Source of the DNA: Saprospiraceae bacterium
GTDB lineage: Bacteria > Bacteroidota > Bacteroidia > Chitinophagales > Saprospiraceae
Direction of reading: 5' to 3'
Length of the DNA stretch: 33,815 bases
Assembly (NCBI GenBank): GCA_019634045.1
Contig: JAHQWA010000178.1
Coordinates: 1 to 33,815 of the forward strand
Each line of letters starts with the position of its first letter. Positions within the stretch are counted from its first letter, which is position 1. Below the pieces are notes generated by a model, which was not told the DNA's origin, searched no databases, and saw only the letters and a list, made by a program, of their open reading frames with translations. Of the stretch, positions 25,392-33,779 are shown in pieces. A program made the position numbers and the translations under genes.

Positions 25392-28300
25392 ATGTCGCTC
25401 GCCCACCTTAACAAAGCATCTAGTCTTCGGTCAGTTCTTGGCTTTTTTGCCCTATCTCTTGTGTTACTAATTCTCAGTTCTTGCCAGACCACTATTCCAG
25501 ATGAGATTGAAGCTGAAATGGCCAACTTACCCGAAAAGTTAGACTTCAACATCCATGTAAAACCGATTCTTAGCGATCGCTGCTATGCTTGTCATGGCCC
25601 AGATCAGGCCAAAAGAGAAGCCGGATTACGGCTAGATGAAGCCCAGGCCGCTTACGCTCCCCTTCCAGACCATCCCGACAAAGTCGCCATTACCCCTAAA
25701 AGCCTTCGAAATAGCGAAGCTTTCCATAGAATCACTTCTGCTTCTCCGGACTTAGTAATGCCTCCACCAAAATCAGAACTCCACTTGAGTGCCAGGGACA
25801 AAGCTATTCTCATTCGTTGGATACAAGAAGGAGCTGAATACAAGCCACACTGGGCCTTTACTCCTCCAATAAGTCCGGAAATTCCGTCAGTTCAAAGCAA
25901 AGACTGGCCCCGTAATGACATAGACCAATTTATCCTCCACAAGCTAGAAGAACAGGCACTCCCAGTCTCCGCTCAGGCTGATGCTGAAATCTTAAGGAGA
26001 CGCCTAAGTCTGGACCTTACGGGCCTACCGCCTGATGAGCATTTACGCACCGTCAAAGAGGGAGAATTAACTGATGAGCAATACGAAGCTTGGGTCGATC
26101 AGCTCTTGGCTTCGCCCCATTTTGGAGAAAGAATGGCAGCAGATTGGATGGATGTATCCCGATTTGCCGATACCCATGGATACACCGTAGATCGGTACCG
26201 AGATATGTCTCCTTGGCGAGATTGGGTGATCGAGGCTTTCAACGAAGACATGCCTTTTGATCAGTTCATCACTTGGCAATTAGCCGGTGATCTCTTGCCA
26301 GATGCCACAGATGAAAGCATTTTGGCGACTGGTTTTAATAGAAATCACCAGCAGAATATGGAAGGAGGTATCGTCCCGGAAGAATTTCGGGTAGAATATG
26401 TAGCCGACCGTACCAATACCCTGGGTACAGCATTTATGGGCATGACCCTGGAATGTGCCCGCTGCCATGATCACAAGTACGACCCTATTTCACAAGAAAA
26501 TTACTATCAGCTGTTTAGCTTTTTTAACAATGTACAAGAAGCTGGGCAAATTAGCTGGGATAACGCTACGCCGGTGCCTACACTCCTACTTACATCTGAA
26601 AGAACGGATAGTCTCCTGGCTTTGCATAAGCAAAATATCGAGCAACGGCAACAAGAACTAGCAGCCTTTGATCAGAGCCGTCTTCAGGAATTTGAGGCTT
26701 GGTACCAAAGGAAGAAGAAGCAAGAAGTAGGTATTCAGCCCCCCTTGCAAGCACATTTTGATTTTGACGGCAATCGAATTCAAAATAGACTCCCACCTTA
26801 CCAAGTGGGAGTAATGAAACAGCAACATGTCAAAGGAAAAATCCAGGCTGACCTAGTGGAGGGTAGATCAGGGAAAGGTTTGAGACTGGACGGCGATGCC
26901 TGGCTGGATATGGGAGCTGCTGGTGTATTTGATCGAGCTACTCCCTTCAGCATTGGTTTATGGGCGAAGATTCCAACTGGATTAGAAAACGGGGTCTTAT
27001 TTCACAAAGGTATTGGAGCAGCCTTGTATAATTTTCGAGGATACCACTTAGCGCTGAAGGATAATCGCTTCGAAATCTTGATGGCCCGAACCGAGCCGTA
27101 CAATGCCATCATTGAATATAGTGATGATATTCCTAGAGATGAATGGATACACCTTGCCTTGACCTACGATGGTTCTTCTACCGCGGACGGTCTTCGATTC
27201 TTTATCAACGGGAACGAACAATCTACTGAAGTTACCAGCAACCACCTGTATAAAAGTATACTCTTTGATATGCCGAAGGCCCAAGAGCCTGGTTTACAGA
27301 TTGGGGCTAGATGGCGAGGTGTAGGAGCAGCAGGAACTGTCGTAGATGATATCAAAATATTTGAAGGTCAATTGAGTGGTCTCGAAGTAAAACAGCTAGC
27401 TGCAGCGTCGACTACTGATCCGTCGTCTGATCTAGTCGATTTATACAAGGAGTATTACCAATTCAATTCATCTAAGAACCGCAAGAGCCTGCTCTCAGCC
27501 TTAGAATCAGAACGGAGACAGTATAACCAGGTGATGGATACTATAAAGGAAATCATGGTTATCAGAGAAATGGAGAAGCCACGCTCCACCTTCATTCTGG
27601 ATCGAGGTCTTTACGACAGCCCGAAAGATCAAGTTTTTCCCAACACACCTGAACGGCTTTTACCCTTTTCCGATGAACTTCCGAAGAATCGACTAGGGCT
27701 AGCCCAATGGCTACTTGATCCTGCTAATCCTACGACAGCCAGGGTAATGGTCAATCGAATATGGCAACAATTCTTTGGTCGGGGCTTGGTAGCAACCGCT
27801 GAAGATTTTGGCAACCAAGGGCAACTCCCCTCCCATCCGGCCTTATTGGATCTGCTAGCGGTTGAATTCAGAGAATCAGGATGGGATACGAAAGCTTTGG
27901 TAAAGTTGATCGTGATGTCCTCTACCTATCGACAAAGTTCCAAGGCTAGTACTTTACAGAGAGAAAAAGATCCAGAAAACATTTATCTATCCAGAGGACC
28001 AAGTATGCGTTTAACAGCTGAAATGTTACGAGATAATGCTTTGGCAGCTAGTGGTCTGCTGTCAGACCAAATTGGAGGGCCCAGTGTCAAGCCTTACCAA
28101 CCAGATGGTCTTTGGCGCATCAATGGGTCTAAATATCAGGCGGACAAAGGGGAAAAGCTATATCGCCGCAGTTTGTACACTTTCTGGAAACGAACGATTC
28201 CTCATCCTACTCAAGCGACCTTCGATGCGCCCAGTCGAGCCAATTGCACGGTACGGCGGCAAAAAACCAGTACTCCTCTGCAAGCTTTGGTTTTACTCAA

Positions 28301-28613
28301 TGATCCTATCTTTTTGGAAGCCGCAAAGGTATTGGGACAAAAGATTAGTACCGAATCAGATAATAGACGAGCCATCACGAACGCCTTCAAAAGCTTAGCG
28401 GGCCGTTCCCCTACTGCCGATGAACTGCAAGTTTTATTAGATCTACAACAGCAAGAAATTGAAAAATTCAAGTCTGACCCTGGAAAAACGGCCGGCTGGT
28501 TGCAAGCGGGAGAGTTCGAATTGGAAACATCAATAGACCCCGCTTTGCTTGCCGCGAATGCCGTAGTAGCTAGCACCATAATCAATGCTGATGCCAGCCT
28601 AATCAAAAGATAG
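25392..28613 (+). CDS. PSCyt1-DUF1549-LamG-DUF1553 lipoprotein (planctomycete type)
   Basis: 1073 residues from ATG 25392. The TTG at 25359 would add 11 residues and is less likely. A signal sequence with lipobox LSSC (lipidated Cys31) predicts an outer-membrane or periplasmic lipoprotein. PSCyt1 (about 52-115) has a c-type haem motif CYACH (64-68). DUF1549 (about 170-380) contains RMAADWMDVSRFADTHGYT and CARCHDHKYDP. A LamG/concanavalin-like carbohydrate-binding domain is inserted at about 450-665. DUF1553 (about 740-1000) contains ARVMVNRIWQQFFGRGLV. This order is typical of planctomycete and Bacteroidota proteins, usually paired with DUF1501. The haem suggests redox work on a polysaccharide or related substrate, which is not proven. 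The DUF1501 gene starts four bases after the stop. Confidence 0.95.
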   Translation: MSLAHLNKASSLRSVLGFFALSLVLLILSSCQTTIPDEIEAEMANLPEKLDFNIHVKPILSDRCYACHGPDQAKREAGLRLDEAQAAYAPLPDHPDKVAITPKSLRNSEAFHRITSASPDLVMPPPKSELHLSARDKAILIRWIQEGAEYKPHWAFTPPISPEIPSVQSKDWPRNDIDQFILHKLEEQALPVSAQADAEILRRRLSLDLTGLPPDEHLRTVKEGELTDEQYEAWVDQLLASPHFGERMAADWMDVSRFADTHGYTVDRYRDMSPWRDWVIEAFNEDMPFDQFITWQLAGDLLPDATDESILATGFNRNHQQNMEGGIVPEEFRVEYVADRTNTLGTAFMGMTLECARCHDHKYDPISQENYYQLFSFFNNVQEAGQISWDNATPVPTLLLTSERTDSLLALHKQNIEQRQQELAAFDQSRLQEFEAWYQRKKKQEVGIQPPLQAHFDFDGNRIQNRLPPYQVGVMKQQHVKGKIQADLVEGRSGKGLRLDGDAWLDMGAAGVFDRATPFSIGLWAKIPTGLENGVLFHKGIGAALYNFRGYHLALKDNRFEILMARTEPYNAIIEYSDDIPRDEWIHLALTYDGSSTADGLRFFINGNEQSTEVTSNHLYKSILFDMPKAQEPGLQIGARWRGVGAAGTVVDDIKIFEGQLSGLEVKQLAAASTTDPSSDLVDLYKEYYQFNSSKNRKSLLSALESERRQYNQVMDTIKEIMVIREMEKPRSTFILDRGLYDSPKDQVFPNTPERLLPFSDELPKNRLGLAQWLLDPANPTTARVMVNRIWQQFFGRGLVATAEDFGNQGQLPSHPALLDLLAVEFRESGWDTKALVKLIVMSSTYRQSSKASTLQREKDPENIYLSRGPSMRLTAEMLRDNALAASGLLSDQIGGPSVKPYQPDGLWRINGSKYQADKGEKLYRRSLYTFWKRTIPHPTQATFDAPSRANCTVRRQKTSTPLQALVLLNDPIFLEAAKVLGQKISTESDNRRAITNAFKSLAGRSPTADELQVLLDLQQQEIEKFKSDPGKTAGWLQAGEFELETSIDPALLAANAVVASTIINADASLIKR

Positions 28614-28617
28614 AACC

Positions 28618-30087
28618 ATGAACAGAGACCTTTTTAATATTGAGGAAAAACAGTCGCGTAGAAACTTCTTAACCAAGACCTCTATGGGATTGGGCGCAAT
28701 GGCCTTGGGGTCGATCGTTGGTGGGAGTCAACTCCTAGCACAGCAGTTCAAAGCCCCTCCTGGTTCTCAGGTAGCACCATTGATCCCTTCTTTTCCAAAT
28801 TTTCTTCCGAAGGCCAAACGAGTTGTATACTTATTCATGAGCGGGGGGCCTTCCCAAATGGATTTGTTTGATTATAAACCGGAATTGCGGGCAGTGCACG
28901 GCCAGAACTTACCCGATTCCGTTCGAAAGGGGCAGCGGCTTACCGGTATGAGTGCGGGGCAAACGGCGCTACCCATGGCAGCATCGGTATTTGACTTCCA
29001 AAAACATGGCAAATCGGGAGCGTGGGTCAGTGAACTTCTTCCGCATACGGCCAATGTAGTCGATGAGCTTTGCTTTATTAAGACAATGCACACTGAGGCC
29101 ATCAATCATGATCCAGCGATAACCTTTTTCCAATCCGGAAATCAAATAGCTGGGCGTCCATCTATCGGGGCCTGGGTGAGTTATGGATTGGGGTCTCTAA
29201 ATGAGAATTTACCAACTTTCATTGTACTCGTTTCAAAAAATGCTGGCGGGCAGCCTTTGTACGCCAGACTCTGGGGTAATGGCTTCTTGCCTACCAGGCA
29301 TCAAGGGGTTCAATTCCGGTCCGGGAAAGACCCTGTCCTATATCTGAACAATCCGGAGGGGTATGACGGTATGGATAGACGGGCCATGCTCAATTACCTA
29401 AAGAAACTCAATCAATTCCAAAGAGATGCGTACAATGATCCAGAAGTGGATAACAGAATAGCTCAATATGAAATGGCCTACAGGATGCAGACTGCGGTAC
29501 CCGAAGTTACGGACCTCTCAAATGAACCAGATTACATCTTCGATCGCTATGGGCCTGACAGTCGAGACCCTGGCACTTTCGCAGCTAACTGCTTATTAGC
29601 CAGAAAATTGTTAGAAAAAAATGTGCGCTTCGTACAACTTTACCACCAAGGTTGGGATCAACATACCTATCTGAATGGTGGACTGCGGCATCAAGCTAAA
29701 AGTACGGATCAAGCTACGGCTGCTCTGATCACCGATCTTAAGGAAAGAGGACTACTTGAGGACACGCTGGTGGTGTGGGGAGGGGAATTTGGACGAACGG
29801 TATATTCCCAAGGGAAATTAGCAGGAGAGAGTTACGGACGAGATCACCATCCGCGCTGCTTCACCATGTGGATGGCCGGTGCTGGTGTAAAAGCTGGTAT
29901 GACCTACGGACGCACCGATGACTTCGGCTACAACATCCTGGAGAACCCCGTGCATGTACATGACTTCCAGGCTACTTTGATGCACCTAATGGGTATCAAT
30001 CATGAGCAGCTGACCTTTAAATACCAAGGGCGTCGATTCCGCTTAACCGATGTTCATGGGCATGTGGTTCATGATATCTTGAGCTAG
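28618..30087 (+). CDS. DUF1501 (sulfatase-like fold) Tat-exported protein
   Basis: 489 residues. A Tat signal, SRRNFLTK (13-20) followed by a hydrophobic core, predicts folded export to the periplasm. The DUF1501 domain covers most of the rest, with FMSGGPSQMDLFDYKP, KTMHTEAINHDP, LYHQGWDQH, WGGEFGRT and GRDHHPRCFTMWMAG, the metal-binding-like motifs of the alkaline-phosphatase/sulfatase fold. The family's substrate is unknown; it is nearly always found beside PSCyt1/DUF1553 proteins, as here (four-base gap), so the two probably act together on one substrate. A 418-bp spacer without a clear terminator follows. Confidence 0.95.
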   Translation: MNRDLFNIEEKQSRRNFLTKTSMGLGAMALGSIVGGSQLLAQQFKAPPGSQVAPLIPSFPNFLPKAKRVVYLFMSGGPSQMDLFDYKPELRAVHGQNLPDSVRKGQRLTGMSAGQTALPMAASVFDFQKHGKSGAWVSELLPHTANVVDELCFIKTMHTEAINHDPAITFFQSGNQIAGRPSIGAWVSYGLGSLNENLPTFIVLVSKNAGGQPLYARLWGNGFLPTRHQGVQFRSGKDPVLYLNNPEGYDGMDRRAMLNYLKKLNQFQRDAYNDPEVDNRIAQYEMAYRMQTAVPEVTDLSNEPDYIFDRYGPDSRDPGTFAANCLLARKLLEKNVRFVQLYHQGWDQHTYLNGGLRHQAKSTDQATAALITDLKERGLLEDTLVVWGGEFGRTVYSQGKLAGESYGRDHHPRCFTMWMAGAGVKAGMTYGRTDDFGYNILENPVHVHDFQATLMHLMGINHEQLTFKYQGRRFRLTDVHGHVVHDILS

Positions 30088-30505
30088 CATTTTCTTCATG
30101 CACCAGGTAATGGCAATTGTAAGTAGGCATCTTCAATAATCAAGATCCATCCTTGTCCTCATCCATGAGTAGGTGGTGTGTAAGTTTGAATAGAGAAAAC
30201 ACTGCCCGAGAAAACACAGTATTTGAGGCGGTCTAGGCAGGGATTAGCAAAATTTCTTTAACTTGTATCTGAGTATATTATACCATAACACTAGGAGTAG
30301 GTTTAAAATTCCATCAATTGGCTGGGAGCGTTAAATTTCATCCTGCACATCATTAAAAAGCCTCGCTCAGAACAAAATTTGCTCTCCCTCACGCAATCAT
30401 GGAAGTTTAAACATACTCTAATAAACTGCGCGGTAGATATCCGAAGTTTTCTCATGCAGTAGCATCCTTAATCTTCGAATACCTTGCTTAGCCTAATAGA
30501 TTCAA
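30088..30505. other. Intergenic spacer, DUF1501 / aldo-keto reductase
   Basis: 418 bp without a convincing ORF or RNA. A perfect TAAGTTTG (-7 type) is at 30181-30188 on the + strand, with TTG 25 bases upstream (30153-30155), about 320 bases before the next gene. A short direct repeat, GAAAACAC, is at about 30194 and 30210. No strong terminator hairpin was seen. Confidence 0.4.
30181..30188 (+). promoter_or_regulatory. Possible -7 box TAAGTTTG
   Basis: Exact TAnnTTTG match, but far (over 300 bases) from the aldo/keto reductase start and with a -33 spacing of 25, so low certainty. Confidence 0.3.
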
Positions 30506-31534
30506 ATGGCACCAGTAAATCCATCAAAACAGTCAAATCAATGGAGTAGAAGAGAATTTATTAAGTATTCTGCTGCCCTGGGGGCAGTGATGAGCCTCCC
30601 TATTGGTTTACAGTCGATGAGTCAGGACAAATGGGGTCCGGTCCTAGCAAAACGACAGCTAGGTAGTACGGGCATTGATGTTACCTGTTTTGGAATTGGG
30701 GGAGGCGCATTTGATGCAGATTATGCCAAATCTGAAGAGATCATAGAAAAGGCGATACAGAAGGGGTGTAGATTTTTTGAAACGGCCAGAGTATATGGTA
30801 GAGGAGCTAGTGAAGAAGGTTTTGGTAAATATCTAACTCCTAAGTATCGAAAGGACATCACCTTGATGACCAAAACCCATGCCAAGGATGCAGATACCTT
30901 AAACAGAGAATTAGATGAATCGCTAACAGCGCTCAATACCGATCATGTAGACATTTACTTGATGCACGCCATTGGTAGTCCAGAAGATTTCGAGCGGCGG
31001 CGGAAAGGCGGCGTATTGGATGCGGCGATCAAAGCCAAAGCGGAAGGTAAAATCAAGCATATTGGTTTTAGTGGCCATGCCGACCCGGCAGCCCATAGCT
31101 ATGTTATCGATCAAAACATTGACGATATCGAGGTAGTACTCATGCCTATTAATGTCGCTGATCCTACTTGGAAGAGTTTTATCTTAAATACCTTACCTAA
31201 AGCCAATGCCAGAAATATGGGGGTTATTGGGATGAAGATATTTGCTGGTGGAGGATTCTTTGGAGGAGATGTGGTTTGGGGTCGAGATCGAGGAGCGAAG
31301 CGCGATCTGGTCATTCCTAGATTGATCAGCACAGAGGAAGCACAGCATTTTGCTTTATCCTTACCCATCACCACTACCACCATTGGTTGCCATGATGCGC
31401 AACATGTGGAGGAGAACATTAATAATGTAATGACTTTCAATGGTATGAATGAGGAGGATAGACAAGCGTTAATTGAAAAGGTTACCGCTACTGCTTTGAG
31501 TAATACTATCGAACACTATAAGTCAGCAGATTAA
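30506..31534 (+). CDS. Tat-exported aldo/keto reductase
   Basis: 342 residues. A Tat signal, WSRREFIKYSAALG (13-26), predicts export of the folded protein. The rest is an AKR (beta/alpha)8 barrel: RQLGSTGIDVTCFGIGGGAF (50-69) at the N-terminus and FFETARVYG (90-98). By comparison with the AKR tetrad, Tyr97, Lys123 (MTKTH) and His154 (YLMHAIG) are present, but the usual Asp is Glu92. Reduction of a carbonyl with NADPH is the family reaction, yet NADPH is not available outside the cytoplasm, so this exported type probably has another role or binds its cofactor before export. Its stop is six bases before larE, so it may be part of the lar transcript. Start chosen at ATG 30506. Confidence 0.93.
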   Translation: MAPVNPSKQSNQWSRREFIKYSAALGAVMSLPIGLQSMSQDKWGPVLAKRQLGSTGIDVTCFGIGGGAFDADYAKSEEIIEKAIQKGCRFFETARVYGRGASEEGFGKYLTPKYRKDITLMTKTHAKDADTLNRELDESLTALNTDHVDIYLMHAIGSPEDFERRRKGGVLDAAIKAKAEGKIKHIGFSGHADPAAHSYVIDQNIDDIEVVLMPINVADPTWKSFILNTLPKANARNMGVIGMKIFAGGGFFGGDVVWGRDRGAKRDLVIPRLISTEEAQHFALSLPITTTTIGCHDAQHVEENINNVMTFNGMNEEDRQALIEKVTATALSNTIEHYKSAD

Positions 31535-31540
31535 CTATAG

Positions 31541-32338
31541 ATGCAGGAACTTAGTCAATTAAAGCAGTGGTTTGCTCAGCATACGTCAAGCATTACCGCT
31601 TTTTCTGGTGGTGTAGATTCAGCCCTAGTTTTATACGTCTCTCACTTGGTCTTAGGGGAAAAGGCCATAGGATTAATTTCTAATTCTGAAAGTTTAAAAT
31701 CGAAGGATTTTCAGGTAGCCTTGGACTTTTGTCAACAATATGGAATCCACCTTGAGGTAATCAAAACACAGGAATTACAAGACCCTAACTATTTTCAAAA
31801 CCCTGCTAATCGTTGTTTTTATTGCAAGAATCACCTTTACGAAGCCATGATTGAGGTTGTCCAATCTAGATACCCTGGATACGTTCTGCTCAATGGTACG
31901 AATCACGACGACCTTGGCGATTATCGTCCAGGCATCCAAGCATCCAAAGTGCACAGTATTGTTTCCCCTTTAGCTGAATTGGGCTTCACTAAAAAAACCG
32001 TAATTGAATTAGCGGCCTACCTGGGCCTACCCAATGCTTTCAAGCCGCCTAGTCCTTGCTTAAGTTCCAGAATACCCTATGGAACTGCTGTGACCGAAGC
32101 ACGCCTAAAGCAAATTGAAAAGGCGGAATACCTTCTCCAACGATACGGCTTTGAACAAGTGCGGGTACGACATCATGGTAGCCGGGCCTCCATTGAAGTT
32201 CCTACAGGAGAGGTTGCGAAATTGCGGCTACAGCTTCCGGCAATTAAGGAAGGATTACAACTCCTTGGTTTCGAAGTCGTAGAGATCGATGAGGAAGGTT
32301 TTGTTTCAGGAAAACTAAATCGAGCCTTGCATGAGTAA
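31541..32338 (+). CDS. larE: Pyridinium-3,5-biscarboxylate sulfur transferase LarE
   Basis: 265 residues. It belongs to the PP-loop family: SGGVDS (22-27) binds ATP. It activates the biscarboxylic acid mononucleotide made by LarB by adenylation and transfers sulfur to it, giving the thiocarboxylate that holds nickel. The C-terminal PSPCLSSRIPYG segment contains Cys173, equivalent to the sulfur-donor cysteine of Lactiplantibacillus LarE. RCFYCK (91-96) supplies Cys92 and Cys95. Three cysteines of this kind are, from memory, those reported in LarE proteins that hold a [4Fe-4S] cluster and act catalytically, unlike the sacrificial single-Cys enzyme. Six bases after the AKR stop; overlaps larB by eight bases. 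Confidence 0.96.
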   Translation: MQELSQLKQWFAQHTSSITAFSGGVDSALVLYVSHLVLGEKAIGLISNSESLKSKDFQVALDFCQQYGIHLEVIKTQELQDPNYFQNPANRCFYCKNHLYEAMIEVVQSRYPGYVLLNGTNHDDLGDYRPGIQASKVHSIVSPLAELGFTKKTVIELAAYLGLPNAFKPPSPCLSSRIPYGTAVTEARLKQIEKAEYLLQRYGFEQVRVRHHGSRASIEVPTGEVAKLRLQLPAIKEGLQLLGFEVVEIDEEGFVSGKLNRALHE

Positions 32339-32984
32339 AGCTTTTGAACTGGACGAGGACCGTGAAAACCGCCTGGGTTTTGAGGAAGTCATTTACGGCG
32401 CTGCTAAGGATATTTCCGCACTCTCTGATCTTCTCGTAGAACTCCAAGAGGCCAAGAAAAATGCTTTGGTTACCAAAGTTCAAAGAGAAAAGGGAGAGGT
32501 TTTACTATCCCTATTTCCATCTGCTTTTTTCCATCCCCCTTCGGGAATCTTTATGCTCCAGGCCAAAACGGCGGCGTCAACAGATCAACCCAAAATAGCC
32601 GTAATAACGGCGGGTACTTCAGATATGGGTGTGGCTTACGAAGCCTTTTATACCCTACAATACATGGATGTGCCAGTTGATATAATCCAAGATATTGGTG
32701 TCGCTGGAATTCATCGTTTGTTAAATAAATTGGAACAGCTACAAACCTACAAAATCTTGATCGTCATTGCCGGCTTTGAGGGAGCACTACCAACCGTCGT
32801 TGGAGGCCTACTCCCCCAACCCATTATTGCTGTACCCACCTCGACCGGGTACGGTACAGCAAAAGCTGGAGAAACGGCTCTACATGCGATGCTCACCAGT
32901 TGTGCCAATGGAATTACGGTCGTAAATATTGACAACGGCTATGGCGCTGCTATGAGTGCCCTTCGAATACTAAAAATCATCTGA
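32331..32984 (+). CDS. larB: Nickel-pincer cofactor biosynthesis protein LarB
   Basis: 217 residues. LarB carboxylates nicotinic acid adenine dinucleotide (NaAD) at C5 and hydrolyses its phosphoanhydride bond, giving pyridinium-3,5-biscarboxylic acid mononucleotide. The C-terminal half (from about 85) is the AIR-carboxylase-like fold, with AVITAGTSDMGVAYEA, IIQDIGVAGIHRLL, ALPTVVGGLLPQPIIAVPTS and TGYGTAKAGETAL, all typical of LarB. The start ATG overlaps the larE stop (ATGAGTAA), and the stop TGA is immediately followed by the larC ATG, so all three are coupled. No alternative family fits as well. Confidence 0.96.
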   Translation: MSKAFELDEDRENRLGFEEVIYGAAKDISALSDLLVELQEAKKNALVTKVQREKGEVLLSLFPSAFFHPPSGIFMLQAKTAASTDQPKIAVITAGTSDMGVAYEAFYTLQYMDVPVDIIQDIGVAGIHRLLNKLEQLQTYKILIVIAGFEGALPTVVGGLLPQPIIAVPTSTGYGTAKAGETALHAMLTSCANGITVVNIDNGYGAAMSALRILKII

Positions 32985-33779
32985 ATGAACAATATCTACA
33001 TTGAGGCCTTCTCTGGGTTGTCAGGAAATATGTTTTTGAGTGCCTTTAGTCAATTGCTTGGCAAATTAGAGGATTTAAAGGAACTACCAAAGCAATTACA
33101 TTTGCCTGACGCCAAGGTCGAAATTGCTATGGTGAATAAGAATGGAATCAATTGTCCTTATGTAGAGGTAATTGACTTAAATGAAGGAAAAGAGGCTGCC
33201 TCTTCTTCTCATCATGAACATCACCACCACCATCATCATCACCACGGAAGGCATCTCAAAGATATCCAGAAAATTATTGATGAAGCGCAGATCTCCGCTG
33301 GTGCCAAGCAGATAGCCCATGAGATCTTTCTCCTGATAGGTAAAGCAGAATCTCATATTCATCAAATTCCCTTAGAAAAGATTCATTTCCATGAGATTAG
33401 TGCCGTAGACTCCATCGTCGATATTGTAGGCAATGCCATTATGATTGATCAATTGGGTGTACAGCAAGTAATCTGTAGCCCGATCTGCACAGGATTTGGA
33501 ATGGTTAACACCCAGCATGGCATGCTTCCTGTCCCAGCCCCTGCAACAGCGGAACTCCTACAGGGTATGCCCACCTATGCGGGCGAAGAAGCCGGTGAAA
33601 AGATTACACCTACGGGGGCTGCCATTCTTAAGTATCTCCAGCCATCCTTTGTCTCCAGCACTTACACCACAAAAAAGATCGCTTATGGACCCGGAAAAAA
33701 AGATTTCCACTACCCTAATGTGGTACGGATTTCCCTTCTCGATGCTGCTCCAATAAAAAAAAAGTCTACTTACAACTAG
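32985..33779 (+). CDS. larC: Nickel insertase LarC, N-terminal (LarC1) part, 0 frame
   Basis: 264 residues in the 0 frame. LarC inserts nickel into the pincer nucleotide using CTP. The LarC1 domain is complete: MNNIYIEAFSGLSGNMFLSA, then a His-rich run at 76-90 (12 His, a likely nickel-binding loop), IHFHEISAVDSIVDI, APATAELLQGMP and EKITPTGAAIL. It stops at TAG 33777-33779 soon after the run of nine A at 33755-33763. The LarC2 domain starts in the -1 frame (see 33764-33815), so full-length LarC1C2 needs a -1 ribosomal frameshift at A AAA AAG. This matches the known situation in Lactiplantibacillus, where LarC is also made by frameshifting. The ATG starts right after larB's stop. The window ends inside larC. 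Confidence 0.95.
   Translation: MNNIYIEAFSGLSGNMFLSAFSQLLGKLEDLKELPKQLHLPDAKVEIAMVNKNGINCPYVEVIDLNEGKEAASSSHHEHHHHHHHHHGRHLKDIQKIIDEAQISAGAKQIAHEIFLLIGKAESHIHQIPLEKIHFHEISAVDSIVDIVGNAIMIDQLGVQQVICSPICTGFGMVNTQHGMLPVPAPATAELLQGMPTYAGEEAGEKITPTGAAILKYLQPSFVSSTYTTKKIAYGPGKKDFHYPNVVRISLLDAAPIKKKSTYN
33758..33764 (+). promoter_or_regulatory. larC: Slippery heptamer A AAA AAG for -1 frameshifting in larC
   Basis: The heptamer is in the right phase (0-frame codons ATA AAA AAA AAG from 33753). A -1 slip leads straight into GTC TAC TTA CAA CTA, the start of the LarC2 frame. The 0-frame stop is 12 bases downstream. A stimulatory pseudoknot or hairpin may lie in the unseen sequence to the right; within the 51 bases left I see only weak pairing. 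Confidence 0.75.

Noticed and set aside
28211-28606. 131-residue minus-strand frame inside the DUF1553 gene
   Set aside because: Antisense to a gene with clear domains; Ala/Ser-rich peptide with no independent support.
30490-30515. TTCAAAT followed by ACCA, resembling a tRNA 3' end
   Set aside because: No acceptor, D or anticodon arm can be drawn; the ACCA is in the aldo/keto reductase start codons.
33179-33260. CAT/CAC-rich repeat in larC as a possible low-complexity artefact
   Set aside because: It encodes the His-rich loop expected in LarC and keeps the frame.
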